Below, piece by piece: positions 16,737 through 26,355 of a DNA stretch of 49,202 nucleotides. The notes beneath the pieces were generated by a model. It was given only the letters and a program-made list of their open reading frames with translations, was not told the origin of the DNA and ran no database searches. A program made the translations under genes and the position numbers. Each line of letters begins with the position of its first letter. Positions within the stretch are counted from its first letter, which is position 1. Source of the stretch: Campylobacter jejuni (lineage in GTDB: Bacteria > Campylobacterota > Campylobacteria > Campylobacterales > Campylobacteraceae); assembly GCA_014305285.1 (NCBI GenBank), contig JACRSG010000011.1, positions 1-49,202 on the forward strand, given 5' to 3'.

Positions 16737-17809
16737 TTATGTTCGTTTGTTATTCTATTTATAGAATTAATGTTAAGGTTAATTAAATTATTTGTTTCAT
16801 AGCTTAATTTAATATAATCATTTATTAGTATATAAATTTCAAGAAATTCATTTTGATAGCTTTCTTTCTGTGGTTTTAATTTGTGATACAATAAAAATGA
16901 GGCAATATTAATAATTTTGTATTTTTTTCTTTTGTATTTTATTTTAATAAAATGCTCGTTGGCAAAATTATTATTAATAAAATCAATATAATCATATATT
17001 AATTTGTTATTCTCCAAAACAAATTTATACAATTTATTCTGTTCGTTTTTTGCAATAAAATTTAAAGAAATTGCAAAAGATAAAGCCAAGTGGATATCAA
17101 ATTTATTTAGATTGAAATTAATTTTAGTATTTAATGATTTTTCTATAACTTCTTGAACGCTATGACAATTGATTAAAACATTAAAATCTATTCTTAAAAG
17201 CTTATATATTTCAAAAGAATGATTTTCTTTGATATTTTTAAAATCTTTGGCAATATAAGGATTTATTTTTTCTAAATAGTTAAAATAATAATTTTTTAAA
17301 ATATTATTTTCTAATAAAAAAACAAGATTAAAACCCTTGCTTTGAATTTTTCTATATTTAAAGGTAATTAAGCTATTATCTTTTTGTATGATGAAATGTT
17401 TTTTATTATAAATGTTACTAATATCAAAACTTTCTCTATCCAATGAATTTATTTTAAAACTAAAAACAAGTTCCGTAAATGAAATTTCTTTATTTTCAAA
17501 ATTTAATGCGTAAAAAATATTTTGATTAAATTCAAATTCACTATAAGAAAAGTCAAAATTTATATCTTTGACTTTTTCTAGTATTTTTTGAGCGAATTCA
17601 AAAGTTTTTTTATGTGTCAAAAATATTCCATTAGCTATGCCATATTTTTTTATAATAAAAATATAATCTTTTGGAATGCTTTTAATAAAAAGCAAAAAAT
17701 TTTCATCTTTTAACCATTCTTTTAAGGTTGTATTTTTAGTATTTTCAAAATCTAAAAACTCATAGCCATTAAGCAACAAGCATTGATTATATTTATTTTT
17801 TTCTTCCAT
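16658..17809 (-). CDS. PcfJ-like protein, N-terminal part (383 residues)
   Basis: Starts at ATG 17809 with an excellent GGAGGTAAATT site. It is Asn/Lys/Ile/Phe-rich with no visible signal peptide or membrane segment, and reads IYKLLRIDFNVLINCHSVQE and INRITNEHNVLTIELEKNKF late in the chain, as in PcfJ-type proteins encoded near conjugation genes. In frame 0 it ends after a short unrelated tail; the conserved C-terminal domain continues in the -1 frame. PcfJ-family members are found on conjugative elements but their activity is not established. The gene lies between topoisomerase III and the tet(O) insert. Confidence 0.55.
   Translation of the reverse strand: MEEKNKYNQCLLLNGYEFLDFENTKNTTLKEWLKDENFLLFIKSIPKDYIFIIKKYGIANGIFLTHKKTFEFAQKILEKVKDINFDFSYSEFEFNQNIFYALNFENKEISFTELVFSFKINSLDRESFDISNIYNKKHFIIQKDNSLITFKYRKIQSKGFNLVFLLENNILKNYYFNYLEKINPYIAKDFKNIKENHSFEIYKLLRIDFNVLINCHSVQEVIEKSLNTKINFNLNKFDIHLALSFAISLNFIAKNEQNKLYKFVLENNKLIYDYIDFINNNFANEHFIKIKYKRKKYKIINIASFLLYHKLKPQKESYQNEFLEIYILINDYIKLSYETNNLINLNINSINRITNEHNVLTIELEKNKFQKIKNLKLKKILSI
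16709..16717 (-). other. Candidate -1 slippery site A AAA AAC
   Basis: On the minus strand the codons are GAA AAA AAC, so the heptamer A AAA AAC is exactly in the phase that classical -1 frameshifting needs. Re-reading one base joins the two halves of the PcfJ-like protein. No strong downstream stem is obvious. Confidence 0.5.
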
Positions 17810-17914
17810 AATTTACCTCCTCTCAAAAAATATTTTTACATAATCATAAAATTCTTTATATTTGAAAAATATTATTTATTAATATTAATTAAAATAAATT
17901 AATATTTATTAATA

Positions 17915-20107
17915 TTATACATTTATTATTTTAGGTTTTCCATTATCGTCATAATACATAGCCTTGCAACCTTGTTTAAATTCACTACAACCCCACCACC
18001 AACTATTACCATTTTTACTTTTTATTCTTTGTAAAAATCCTTTATTGCATTGCGGACATTTATGAGTAGTATCGTTGCTTGCTTGTTTTGTTTCAAAGTT
18101 TGGTGTGCCTTTGTTATCAGGATAAATGGCTTTGCAACCTTGTTTAAATTCACTACAACCCCAAAAGTTTCCATATTTCCCTTTTCGTTTGGTTAAAAAT
18201 CCTTTATTGCATTGCGGACATTGAATTTTTGGTTTGTTTTCATTATCTAGTATTTTAAACTCTTGATTTTTATCAATTCTTTGAATTTCGCTAATTACTT
18301 CTTTTGTGATTTCTTCTAAGAATTGTTCTCTTCTTAATTCTGATATTTCTATCATTTTTTGTTGCTCAAACCACAATGCTGTCATGTCAGGAGTAATAAG
18401 TGATTTTGGAGAAAGTTTAATTAAATCTCTACCTTTTTTAGTGGATTTGATAATTTGTTTTTTATCTTTACTTACTTCTATATACTCTCTTTCAATTAAT
18501 GTTTTTATATGATTAGATCTTGTTGCAGGTGTTCCTATACCACCACTTTCACCTTTTTTGTCTTTGTCTTTTTCAATCAGTAATTTTTTAATTCTTTCAT
18601 CAGACACATACTTTGCGACACTATTTAAATCTTTAAGTAGCGTTGTCATAGTGTAGTAAGGGCGTGGCTTTGTTTGCTTTTTTTCAATTTGTATCAAAGA
18701 GCATTTTGCAATATCACCATTTTTTAAGATAGATAAATCGTTTATATCGTTCTCATTATTTTCTTGTTCCTCTTCGCTATCTATATTTTGCCAAAGACTT
18801 CTAAAACCACTTTTTGTTGTCTTGTTTTGAGTAGCGGTAAAAATTCTTTGATTTACTTCTAAATTAATTGTAGTAGTTTGATATTCTCTAGGATGAAAGA
18901 ATTGGATAATAAATCTTTTAGCGATTAGATTGTAAACGACTAATTCATCTTGAGTTAATTGCGATGAAATTTTATTTTGGGTAGGGATTATTCCATAGTG
19001 TGCTGAAATGTTAGCATCGTTAAAAGCCTTGCTTTTTATTGTTAAATCACTGCTAGCAATGAGAGCTTGAATTTCATCATTAGAATTTAAATTTTCCTTT
19101 ATAATATTTAAAATATTTGGTGCTTGTTCAAACATTGTTTCAGGTAAATATTGGCAATCTGATCTATTATAAGTTATAGCCTTGTGTTTTTCTCTTAAAA
19201 TTTGAGTGATTTCTAATGTTTTATCAGGGCTAAAACCAAAAAGTTTTGCACATTCAGCTTGTAAAACAAGTAGATTATAAGGTAGCGGTGGATATTCCTT
19301 TTTGTTTTCTATTTTTAAATTAATTTTTGCATTTTGATTTTCACAAGATTCTTTGATCTCTTTAGCTAAATTTTCATCTAAAATTTTATCTTCTGTTTTC
19401 AATCTTGCTTTAATAGTATTATTGTTGATATTAAAATCACCTAGCAAAGAATAATAATTTATACTTTTAAAATTTTCAAATTCTTTATCTCTATTAACTA
19501 TAAGAGCCAAAATAGGCGTTTGAACTCTACCTACGCTTAAAATGCCCTCATATCCATTTTTTCGTGCCATTATGGTATACGCCCTAGTAAGATTTATGCC
19601 TACTATCCAATCTGCTTGACTTCTTGCAAAACCTCTTTCGCTCATTCCTTTAAAATCTGCATTTGGCTTAATTTTTGCTATTTCTTCTTTTACTGCTTTT
19701 GGTGTTAAATCATTAATTAAAACCCTAAATACAGGTTTAGAAGTTTTGGAGTATTGAATAATTTCATCAACAAGAATTTGACCCTCATCATCTGCATCCC
19801 CACAATTTACAATAGAAGTAATCTTGTCGCTATGGATTAAATCGCAAATAATTTTTAATTGTTTTTTACTTTCTTTTTTGGGTAAATATTTAAATTCTTT
19901 AATGGGTAGTGGTAAGTCTTCAAGTTTCCACAACTTATATTTTTCATCATATTCTTCAGGTTTCGCAAGCTCTAGAATATGCCCAAAAGCCCAAGTAACA
20001 ATATTATCACCTTTTTGTATATATCCTTCTCCGCTTTTATAATTGCCATCTAGTCCTTCTGCAATTGCTCTACCAAGTTCGGGTTTTTCTGCTATAAATA
20101 ATTTCAT
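17915..20107 (-). CDS. topB: DNA topoisomerase III (type IA)
   Basis: 730 residues from ATG 20107 (AAAGGTGAAA upstream). The TOPRIM domain opens with LFIAEKPELGRAIAEGL and holds NCGDADDEGQ (acidic triad). SVGRVQTPIL matches the topoisomerase region before the active site, and the catalytic tyrosine lies in AITYNRSDCQYLPE. The last ~110 residues carry two zinc-ribbon repeats of the form CPQCNKGFL...WGCSEFKQGC. Type IA topoisomerases pass and decatenate single strands; plasmid copies help resolve replicating or transferring DNA. It lies between the PcfJ-like gene and hypothetical genes of the conjugation region. Confidence 0.9.
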   Translation of the reverse strand: MKLFIAEKPELGRAIAEGLDGNYKSGEGYIQKGDNIVTWAFGHILELAKPEEYDEKYKLWKLEDLPLPIKEFKYLPKKESKKQLKIICDLIHSDKITSIVNCGDADDEGQILVDEIIQYSKTSKPVFRVLINDLTPKAVKEEIAKIKPNADFKGMSERGFARSQADWIVGINLTRAYTIMARKNGYEGILSVGRVQTPILALIVNRDKEFENFKSINYYSLLGDFNINNNTIKARLKTEDKILDENLAKEIKESCENQNAKINLKIENKKEYPPLPYNLLVLQAECAKLFGFSPDKTLEITQILREKHKAITYNRSDCQYLPETMFEQAPNILNIIKENLNSNDEIQALIASSDLTIKSKAFNDANISAHYGIIPTQNKISSQLTQDELVVYNLIAKRFIIQFFHPREYQTTTINLEVNQRIFTATQNKTTKSGFRSLWQNIDSEEEQENNENDINDLSILKNGDIAKCSLIQIEKKQTKPRPYYTMTTLLKDLNSVAKYVSDERIKKLLIEKDKDKKGESGGIGTPATRSNHIKTLIEREYIEVSKDKKQIIKSTKKGRDLIKLSPKSLITPDMTALWFEQQKMIEISELRREQFLEEITKEVISEIQRIDKNQEFKILDNENKPKIQCPQCNKGFLTKRKGKYGNFWGCSEFKQGCKAIYPDNKGTPNFETKQASNDTTHKCPQCNKGFLQRIKSKNGNSWWWGCSEFKQGCKAMYYDDNGKPKIINV

Positions 20108-20117
20108 TTTCACCTTT

Positions 20118-20759
20118 CTAGTTATTAATGCTATAATCTTCTTTTGTCCTCGATTTTTCTATAGTTTGATTTTTTGCAAAACTACTCATCTTGTCAAAAA
20201 AATAACTTTTATCTTTTTTTATTTCCTTTAAATCTTTTTCTATTAATCCACTTGTTCCTTCTTCTTGCATCATAAGTCTTTCAATTAATTTATGAGTTTT
20301 ATGGGTATTTTCTTCTTTACTTAGCTCTTCAAATTCTTGTTTGCTGATATTTTTATTGAAATTATTAATATATTCTATGGTGTTTTTAATGATTTTTAAG
20401 CATTCTTCTTCATCTAATTGAGTATTTTTTTCGGTTTTATTCCAAGAATGATTTAAATCAAATTGTAAAACTTTTGTAATTTCTAGATTATTCGAAAATA
20501 AATCAATTTCTTTTTTATCTTTTGAGTTTAAATATAAATATTGAGGAACTATATATCCATTATCTAATTCTTTAAAATCTACTTTTTGATTTTCTTTTAA
20601 ACCTATAAAACCGCAAAGCCATTGTCCTTTATCATTTGCCATTAAAAGATCATTGTCTTGTAATTTTTTTAGATTCGGATATTCAACTTTTATTATAGTA
20701 TACGGAATATCGCTTATTTGCCCTTCTTTTTTTTCAAGCTCTATATAATTTGCTTTCAT
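20118..20759 (-). CDS. Hypothetical plasmid protein
   Basis: A 213-residue soluble, acidic/lysine-rich protein. ATG 20759 has AAAGGAATACAA upstream. The first ~95 residues are strand-rich (ISDIPYTIIKVEYPNL, GQWLCGFIGL), and the rest is helical. It ends 10 bp before topB, so the two are probably co-transcribed. Family not recognised. Confidence 0.55.
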   Translation of the reverse strand: MKANYIELEKKEGQISDIPYTIIKVEYPNLKKLQDNDLLMANDKGQWLCGFIGLKENQKVDFKELDNGYIVPQYLYLNSKDKKEIDLFSNNLEITKVLQFDLNHSWNKTEKNTQLDEEECLKIIKNTIEYINNFNKNISKQEFEELSKEENTHKTHKLIERLMMQEEGTSGLIEKDLKEIKKDKSYFFDKMSSFAKNQTIEKSRTKEDYSINN

Positions 20760-20861
20760 TTGTATTCCTTTTATATTCTATAACTTTTAAATTTGTTATT
20801 TATAATTACTATTAATAAATAATAATAACTATAAATATGCACCTTTATGAGGTGCATATTT

Positions 20862-21482
20862 TTATCTTCCAAACTCTTGGTTTTGAGTTTTTTCAGGCTC
20901 TTTGATTTCTTGAGTTTGCTGTATTTGTTGTTCTTGTTTTTGTGCTTTCATTTCAGCTTCATTAACAACTTTAATTCCAGCATTTGAAATTACAGCTATA
21001 AACTCATTCCCTTTTTCTTTAAGTTCTTGTTTTAATTCTTCATTATAAAGCCTTACATTAGTTTCTAAATAGTGGCTTTTAGTTCCATCTTGATTTTGGT
21101 GTTCTACAATTCCAACTCCTTCAATTAATTCTTTTGCAGATTCTCGCTTCTGATTAATTGTGTAGTAAAAATAACCTTGCTCATTTATATTAGAGTTGAT
21201 ATAAATGAAATCATCTCTATTTTGTGAATTTGTAGGTTTTAAAACTATATTGTGAGTTTTTTCATCTCTATTAACAAAATAGTTTTTCCATACCTCATTA
21301 ACTTTTGCAGAAAAAAGCACAGCTCCGTGTTCCATTGCAGCAACTTGTCCAGCTTCTTTAATAACATCGATGAGAGCAGTATCTACTTTTCTTTGTTGAA
21401 TATCACCTTCCTTGCCTCTATAATTTAAAGCATTGTTTGTATCGATAACAATTTTATCATTAACTAATTTTCCAAATGCCAT
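20862..21482 (-). CDS. Hypothetical plasmid protein
   Basis: A 206-residue protein with a strong AAAAAAGGAGCAAAAA site. A mixed alpha/beta body (MAFGKLVNDKIVIDTNNALN at the start, and later FIYINSNINEQGYFYYTI) leads into a Gln/Glu-rich disordered tail. It looks like a cytoplasmic accessory protein of the plasmid core. Nothing identifies its function. A possible promoter (TATACA on the minus strand) lies in the 74-bp gap upstream. Confidence 0.55.
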   Translation of the reverse strand: MAFGKLVNDKIVIDTNNALNYRGKEGDIQQRKVDTALIDVIKEAGQVAAMEHGAVLFSAKVNEVWKNYFVNRDEKTHNIVLKPTNSQNRDDFIYINSNINEQGYFYYTINQKRESAKELIEGVGIVEHQNQDGTKSHYLETNVRLYNEELKQELKEKGNEFIAVISNAGIKVVNEAEMKAQKQEQQIQQTQEIKEPEKTQNQEFGR

Positions 21483-21556
21483 TTTTTGCTCCTTTTTTTA
21501 ATAAATTTGTGATTTGTTTTTTGTTTTTTGCATTTTTTTGTATATAATTGTTCTGT

Positions 21557-22354
21557 TCATTCACCTCCTTGTAGTGTGATTTGAATACTATTTTTATTCT
21601 CATTGAAAATAGTTTTTTTGTTTTTTGCAAAGCTCAAGGTAAAGCTTCCTTTGCTATTTTCATCAATAGAGATAGTGGCTAAACCTTGAGTGATTGTGCT
21701 TACTCTTTCTTTTAAATTGTTATATTCTGAATATTTTATATAAGTAAGCAAAATTAAAATGCCAAGAGCCATACCTAACCCTATAGAAGTAAAACTAAAA
21801 AATATAAGATACCATTTTGTATTTTTTGTCATTTTTGTAAAAATTTCTGAAAATGTATTCAATTTTTGTTTTCCATCTTCAACAAAATGATCAAGAAAAG
21901 TATTATAATTTTTTGCATTATGAGAAAGTTTATATTCTACTATTTCGCAAAATTTATTAATTTGCTCGTTATATTGTTTAAGTTTATCATCCAATGATAT
22001 TTTTTGAATTTCATTAGCAAATTTAGCAAAATCTTCCATTGTTTTTTTAATAGAAATGGTTTTATTAATAATTTCTTTCTCTTCATCATTAGGAGGATTT
22101 TTAAAATAAGAAATAAGAGCTAAATAGGTATTATCTAGCTCTATAATATTGCTTTCTAAATCTTTAAAAATACCATCTTCTGTATTATTTTGTGCATTTT
22201 GCTTACCAACATTAATTTTAGCAATAATTATTTTTATAAGATTTTCAAATTTTTCCAATAATTCATTATAGTTTTGCATAGCTATATTTTTTGAATTATC
22301 TTCATTAACTATTTCAAAAAGATTATTTTCGTTAGAATTAATTTCTTCATTCAT
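21557..22354 (-). CDS. Coiled-coil membrane protein of the transfer region
   Basis: 265 residues from ATG 22354, two bases after the TrbM stop; an upstream in-frame Met lies inside trbM. Helical coiled coil fills about residues 20-175, one membrane helix follows (WYLIFFSFTSIGLGMALGIL, ~185-210), and then a short strand-rich exported or cytoplasmic tail. Position next to TrbM and VirD4 suggests a transfer accessory protein. Confidence 0.55.
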   Translation of the reverse strand: MNEEINSNENNLFEIVNEDNSKNIAMQNYNELLEKFENLIKIIIAKINVGKQNAQNNTEDGIFKDLESNIIELDNTYLALISYFKNPPNDEEKEIINKTISIKKTMEDFAKFANEIQKISLDDKLKQYNEQINKFCEIVEYKLSHNAKNYNTFLDHFVEDGKQKLNTFSEIFTKMTKNTKWYLIFFSFTSIGLGMALGILILLTYIKYSEYNNLKERVSTITQGLATISIDENSKGSFTLSFAKNKKTIFNENKNSIQITLQGGE

Positions 22355-22356
22355 TG

Positions 22357-23121
22357 TTATTTCTCGTTTATCCAGCAATCTTTTTTAATAATTATTTTTT
22401 GATAATAAGCAATATCGATTCTATAATACTTGCCAAATCCTTCTTGTTTTCTTTTATTAGCAGGTAGTTTAATAAATTCTCCATAACTTATAGGAGTTAA
22501 TTTTTCTCCTTGTTCTCTTTGCGAGATAGGCAAAGCATTAAAAATTTCTTGCGATACTTCTTTTAACTCATAACCTCTTTCCCAATCTTTTTGCTCATAA
22601 AATTTCTTATCGCAAGTATATTTTAAATGATAATCTGTGTATTTTGATGAAGCTAAAAGTTTGCAAGAGTTTGTAAGTTCAGGATTTATTCTAAATCCAT
22701 AAGTTTTTATTTCTACGCATTCTCTTGATCCATTATGCCCACCACCAGTGCATATTTTTTCAACTTTTAAAGGTTGTTTTGATTTTTCAATTCTTTGATT
22801 TAATGCAGTTGTAGAGCATTCTCCATCTAAGTTAACTAAAATATCATTTTTATATTTATACATTTCTGGATCATTTGTTGTGTCAATAGGACACAAATTT
22901 AAAAATTCTTTCCTTGCTTGGATAGTTTTCCAAGGTTTTTTAAAGTGAATGCTAAAATATTTTGCTAAAGAAGATGCACATTCAGGTGGTTTAACTGGAC
23001 TTGCTAAACAAAGAATTACTTCGCAAGAAGTTCTAGTATCACCAGATAGTAATTGCAAATCTAAAGCATTAACACTATTTATTACACCAAAAACACAAAA
23101 TGGGAATAATATTTTTTTCAT
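22357..23121 (-). CDS. trbM: TrbM-family conjugation protein
   Basis: A 254-residue protein with a signal peptide (MKKILFPFCVFGVINSVNA). The TrbM signature is visible: CEVILCLASPVKPPECASSL, then KYFSIHFKK and a region ending FLNLCP, with six or more conserved cysteines suggesting disulfides in the periplasm. TrbM proteins are required or helpful for conjugation, and their exact role is unclear. A GGAGAG site precedes the ATG. It follows the lipoprotein gene after VirD4. Confidence 0.8.
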   Translation of the reverse strand: MKKILFPFCVFGVINSVNALDLQLLSGDTRTSCEVILCLASPVKPPECASSLAKYFSIHFKKPWKTIQARKEFLNLCPIDTTNDPEMYKYKNDILVNLDGECSTTALNQRIEKSKQPLKVEKICTGGGHNGSRECVEIKTYGFRINPELTNSCKLLASSKYTDYHLKYTCDKKFYEQKDWERGYELKEVSQEIFNALPISQREQGEKLTPISYGEFIKLPANKRKQEGFGKYYRIDIAYYQKIIIKKDCWINEK

Positions 23122-23132
23122 TTTTCTCTCCT

Positions 23133-23570
23133 TTAAAAATTTGTTTTATTAAAAAATAAAATATTAACTTTGTTAAAATCACGCTCAATAGGATTGACAG
23201 GCTGTAATTCTATAGGTGCTAAAACTTGATTTTTTTCAAAGTATTGCTTATATTGTTCAATTAAATCTTTTCTACCTACTAAAATGATTTTTGTAGAATT
23301 GTGTGCGAGTAAAAAAGTTTTAGTAATAAGATCATTTTTAATAAAATCATCATCTATAGTTTTTTTCTCAACCACGATATGATAAGTCCAATTAAATCCG
23401 CTCAAATAAGGATCTTTAGGAACAAAGCTATATTTTTTCTCCAAAATAGAATTATTGATACTCAATGCAGAATTATCATCCAATTCTTTTGGTTTTGGGG
23501 CTGTAGAGCAACCCACCATTATAAAAACTAAAGCCATTATGACTAAATTGTCAAGCGATTTTTTTATCAT
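23133..23570 (-). CDS. Lipoprotein of the transfer operon, possibly Cag12-like
   Basis: A 145-residue protein with lipobox MVGCS near residue 18-22 (MALVFIMVGC), so it is lipid-anchored. The mature part reads YHIVVEKKTIDDDFIKNDLI and LLAHNSTKIILVGRKDLIEQY, resembling the small lipoproteins annotated Cag12 in Campylobacter and Helicobacter secretion systems; that match is from memory and moderate only. It overlaps the end of virD4 by 20 bp and has GGAGAAAACA before its ATG. Confidence 0.55.
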   Translation of the reverse strand: MIKKSLDNLVIMALVFIMVGCSTAPKPKELDDNSALSINNSILEKKYSFVPKDPYLSGFNWTYHIVVEKKTIDDDFIKNDLITKTFLLAHNSTKIILVGRKDLIEQYKQYFEKNQVLAPIELQPVNPIERDFNKVNILFFNKTNF

Positions 23571-25362
23571 TGTTTTCTCCTATAATTTGAATTTTTACTT
23601 TACATTCTCCCTTTAAGATCGCATCTTCTAATTGTTTGCGTGAAGGGATTTTTCTTATTGTTGATAAACTTTTCGAAACAGCTTTAAATTTATCCATAAA
23701 ATAAGAATCTGAATAATAAAATGCTTTATTGCATAAAATAGGTTTTCCACTATCAATAGTAATTAGTTCATTTTCAAAAGGCATTTCTCTAAGTTCTTGT
23801 GGCAACATTAAAGCCCTACTTGCTTCGCTAATACTATGTGATCCACCTCCATTATTGCCTGTATTAATACTTCTTGATTTTGTTTTAAAAGTAGTATTTC
23901 CTAAAATCCTAGAGATAGCTTCTGCGTCTTCTTGCTCTCTTGGTGCATAGAAAATCTGACAAGCATGATTTGTTAAGAGTGTTTTAGCTCCTTCTTTTCC
24001 ATAGCCCAAAGGTGGTTGTGTTTCAAGTTGTGAATTTGATTGATAAATCATCAAAGATCTTAACCAATAACCAGCCATAAAACTGATTGCTGATTGATAG
24101 ATAGGAATTCTACCAGGTGCAGTAAATTCATCCATAACCATTAAACAAGTATATTTTAAATCTTTATTGCTTTGTGGCAATTCTTTGGTGTTTAATAAAA
24201 TAAGTTGCGACCAAAAAATATTTAAAATAAATTGTGCATTTGCTAATTGATCAGGCGTAATTCCTATATAAATTGTCATTTTCTTTTTACGCAAATCTCG
24301 CAAATCAAAATCGCTTGTTTCTGTGCTTAATCTTAATGTTTCACTTTCAAATGGCACAAGCGGAGCATTAAAAGAGCTCATTACACCGGATTTAGTAGCA
24401 TCTGAGTTAATATTAAAATAAGTTTCTAAACGCCTTATGGTTGCTTCATCTAAAACTTCACAATAAGATAAGAAATTGTATGTATCATCAAAACCTTTTA
24501 AAGTTTTTCCTTCATTTTTAAGTGAGAAACCTTTTGAGAGTTGCAAAATATTGTAAAAGTTAAATTCTCCTACATTAATATCAAACGCACTTTGAAATTC
24601 TTTTCCATAATCGGTTAATTGTAAATCACGCCATAAATAACAAAGCCCAATAAATAAGTTTTGTGCTAAGCCATTGAAAAATTTTGAGGTAGAATCCCCA
24701 TCTTGTGGGTAGAGTATGTTACCTAAATCCATTAATTGACTATCGCAATGCTCTTTATCACTCATATCAATATAAGTTAAAGGATTATAGCGATGTGTCT
24801 GTCTTGAAAATGGATTGAATAAATAAACTTCTTGTCCTAAAATCTCTTTTCTATATTTGCTTGTATAGTCAAAACATTCTTGTTTAATATCTTGAACAAC
24901 AGCACTTTCTCGCCACTCTAACAAGTTTGGTATTACTATACCTACGCCTTTACCACTTCTTGTGGGTGCTCCTAAGGCTACAAATTGCTGACCGCTAAAT
25001 CTTAAAATCTTTCCCTTGTATTTTCCGATAATTATTCCATTATCTGAAAATAAATTCATTTTTTTAATTTCATTAAAATTTGCAAATCTAGCTTCGCCAA
25101 ATTGAGATTTTTTGGCTTTTAAAGATAACACCAAAATAGAAAAAACAACAAAACAAATGCCAAAAGTAATACCTAAAGAAAGCCATATTTTTGGATAACC
25201 ATTAGAGATTGCTTGTAGCGTAAAATTTATGTTATAAATTTCAATCGCTTTCATTATTTTTACTTTATTTAAAAAGAAAAAAACAATGGGTGTTATTAAG
25301 TAAGTGAGAATAAAACTCGCTATAGTAAGAAAAATCATTTGAATGCTTTTATTATTTTGCAT
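23551..25362 (-). CDS. virD4: VirD4 coupling protein
   Basis: A 603-residue protein with two N-terminal membrane helices (to ~85), then VALGAPTRSGKGVGIVIPNL (Walker A, ~130-150) and CLMVMDEFTAPGRI (Walker B, ~410), plus a late Gly/Asn-rich loop. The protein is an inner-membrane hexameric ATPase that brings the relaxase-DNA complex to the VirB channel. It starts immediately after the virB11 stop, with GGAGAG overlapping that stop. Confidence 0.9.
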   Translation of the reverse strand: MQNNKSIQMIFLTIASFILTYLITPIVFFFLNKVKIMKAIEIYNINFTLQAISNGYPKIWLSLGITFGICFVVFSILVLSLKAKKSQFGEARFANFNEIKKMNLFSDNGIIIGKYKGKILRFSGQQFVALGAPTRSGKGVGIVIPNLLEWRESAVVQDIKQECFDYTSKYRKEILGQEVYLFNPFSRQTHRYNPLTYIDMSDKEHCDSQLMDLGNILYPQDGDSTSKFFNGLAQNLFIGLCYLWRDLQLTDYGKEFQSAFDINVGEFNFYNILQLSKGFSLKNEGKTLKGFDDTYNFLSYCEVLDEATIRRLETYFNINSDATKSGVMSSFNAPLVPFESETLRLSTETSDFDLRDLRKKKMTIYIGITPDQLANAQFILNIFWSQLILLNTKELPQSNKDLKYTCLMVMDEFTAPGRIPIYQSAISFMAGYWLRSLMIYQSNSQLETQPPLGYGKEGAKTLLTNHACQIFYAPREQEDAEAISRILGNTTFKTKSRSINTGNNGGGSHSISEASRALMLPQELREMPFENELITIDSGKPILCNKAFYYSDSYFMDKFKAVSKSLSTIRKIPSRKQLEDAILKGECKVKIQIIGENNDKKIA

Positions 25363-26355
25363 TTATCTCTCCATTTCTTTAAAATAAATGCCGCTAATAC
25401 GCCTTTTTCCATGATGGGCATGGATATGCACGACAATATCTATTAAGTCTTTAAGTGTTTTTTGGATAATTTCAAAAGGCACGCATTGACCTTGTGGATT
25501 TTGTAGAGTCATTAAAGCAAGTCGTGTAAATGTTTCTTCAGGACTTCCTGCATGGCAACTTGTGATACTTCCACCATGACCACTAGCTAAAACATTAATA
25601 AAATCATAAGTTTCAGCACCTCTAAGCTCTGCTAGTAAAATTCTATCAGGCTTCATTCTTAAACAAGATTTTAAAAGTGTTGCAGAATTTAAAAAATCTG
25701 TACTTTTTGCTTCGCTAGGATAGAATAATTGCACGAAATTTTTGTGTTCATAGAATTTGATTTCTTCAACATCTTCTATTGTGATAATCCTATCATCAAG
25801 GCTTATAAAATCAATAAGAGTTTTCATAAAGGTAGTTTTACCGCTTCCTGTTTCACCAGCGATAATAATATTTTTACCATAGCTAACAGCTTTGGATATA
25901 AAATTTTGATAATCTCTTGCTTCATATAGCTTGATTAATTCTTCATCGCTTGGTTTGATTTTATTCTTATCATCAGGATTTAAATCTTCAAAAAGTCCGC
26001 TTTTAATATGATCTTCCATTTTAAAGCGAGTTTTGCTTGGCTTTCTAATAGTAATTGAAATGTGTTCGCTTTTTGTAGCAGGAGGAATAACAATTTGCAT
26101 ACGCTCTCCACCTACTAGAATACAACTAAGAATAGGGCGTGATACATCTATTTTATCTTTTTTGAATGAGGCTGAAGCAGTTGCAAAATGTCCAGCTTGT
26201 TCAAAATCAAGTTTAGTATCTATACATTCCCATAATCCTTTAGAGTTTTGTACCCAAATTTTATTATCGCCGTTATAGCAGATTTCATTGATATTATCAT
26301 CTTTTAAAAATTCTCCAAAAAATTTTTGAGTATATTTATCTAGCGTTATTGACAT
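25363..26355 (-). CDS. virB11: VirB11 secretion ATPase
   Basis: 330 residues from ATG 26355 (MSITLDKYTQ). AAGGAAAAAGA is upstream, and the longer frame lies inside virB10. IIIAGETGSGKTTF is Walker A (~165-175), RIITIEDVEE the Asp box, LRMKPDRILLAELRGAE Walker B with the His box GHGGSITSCHA. It is a cytoplasmic hexamer that powers pilus assembly and substrate entry. It overlaps the virB10 stop by 20 bp. Confidence 0.9.
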   Translation of the reverse strand: MSITLDKYTQKFFGEFLKDDNINEICYNGDNKIWVQNSKGLWECIDTKLDFEQAGHFATASASFKKDKIDVSRPILSCILVGGERMQIVIPPATKSEHISITIRKPSKTRFKMEDHIKSGLFEDLNPDDKNKIKPSDEELIKLYEARDYQNFISKAVSYGKNIIIAGETGSGKTTFMKTLIDFISLDDRIITIEDVEEIKFYEHKNFVQLFYPSEAKSTDFLNSATLLKSCLRMKPDRILLAELRGAETYDFINVLASGHGGSITSCHAGSPEETFTRLALMTLQNPQGQCVPFEIIQKTLKDLIDIVVHIHAHHGKRRISGIYFKEMER

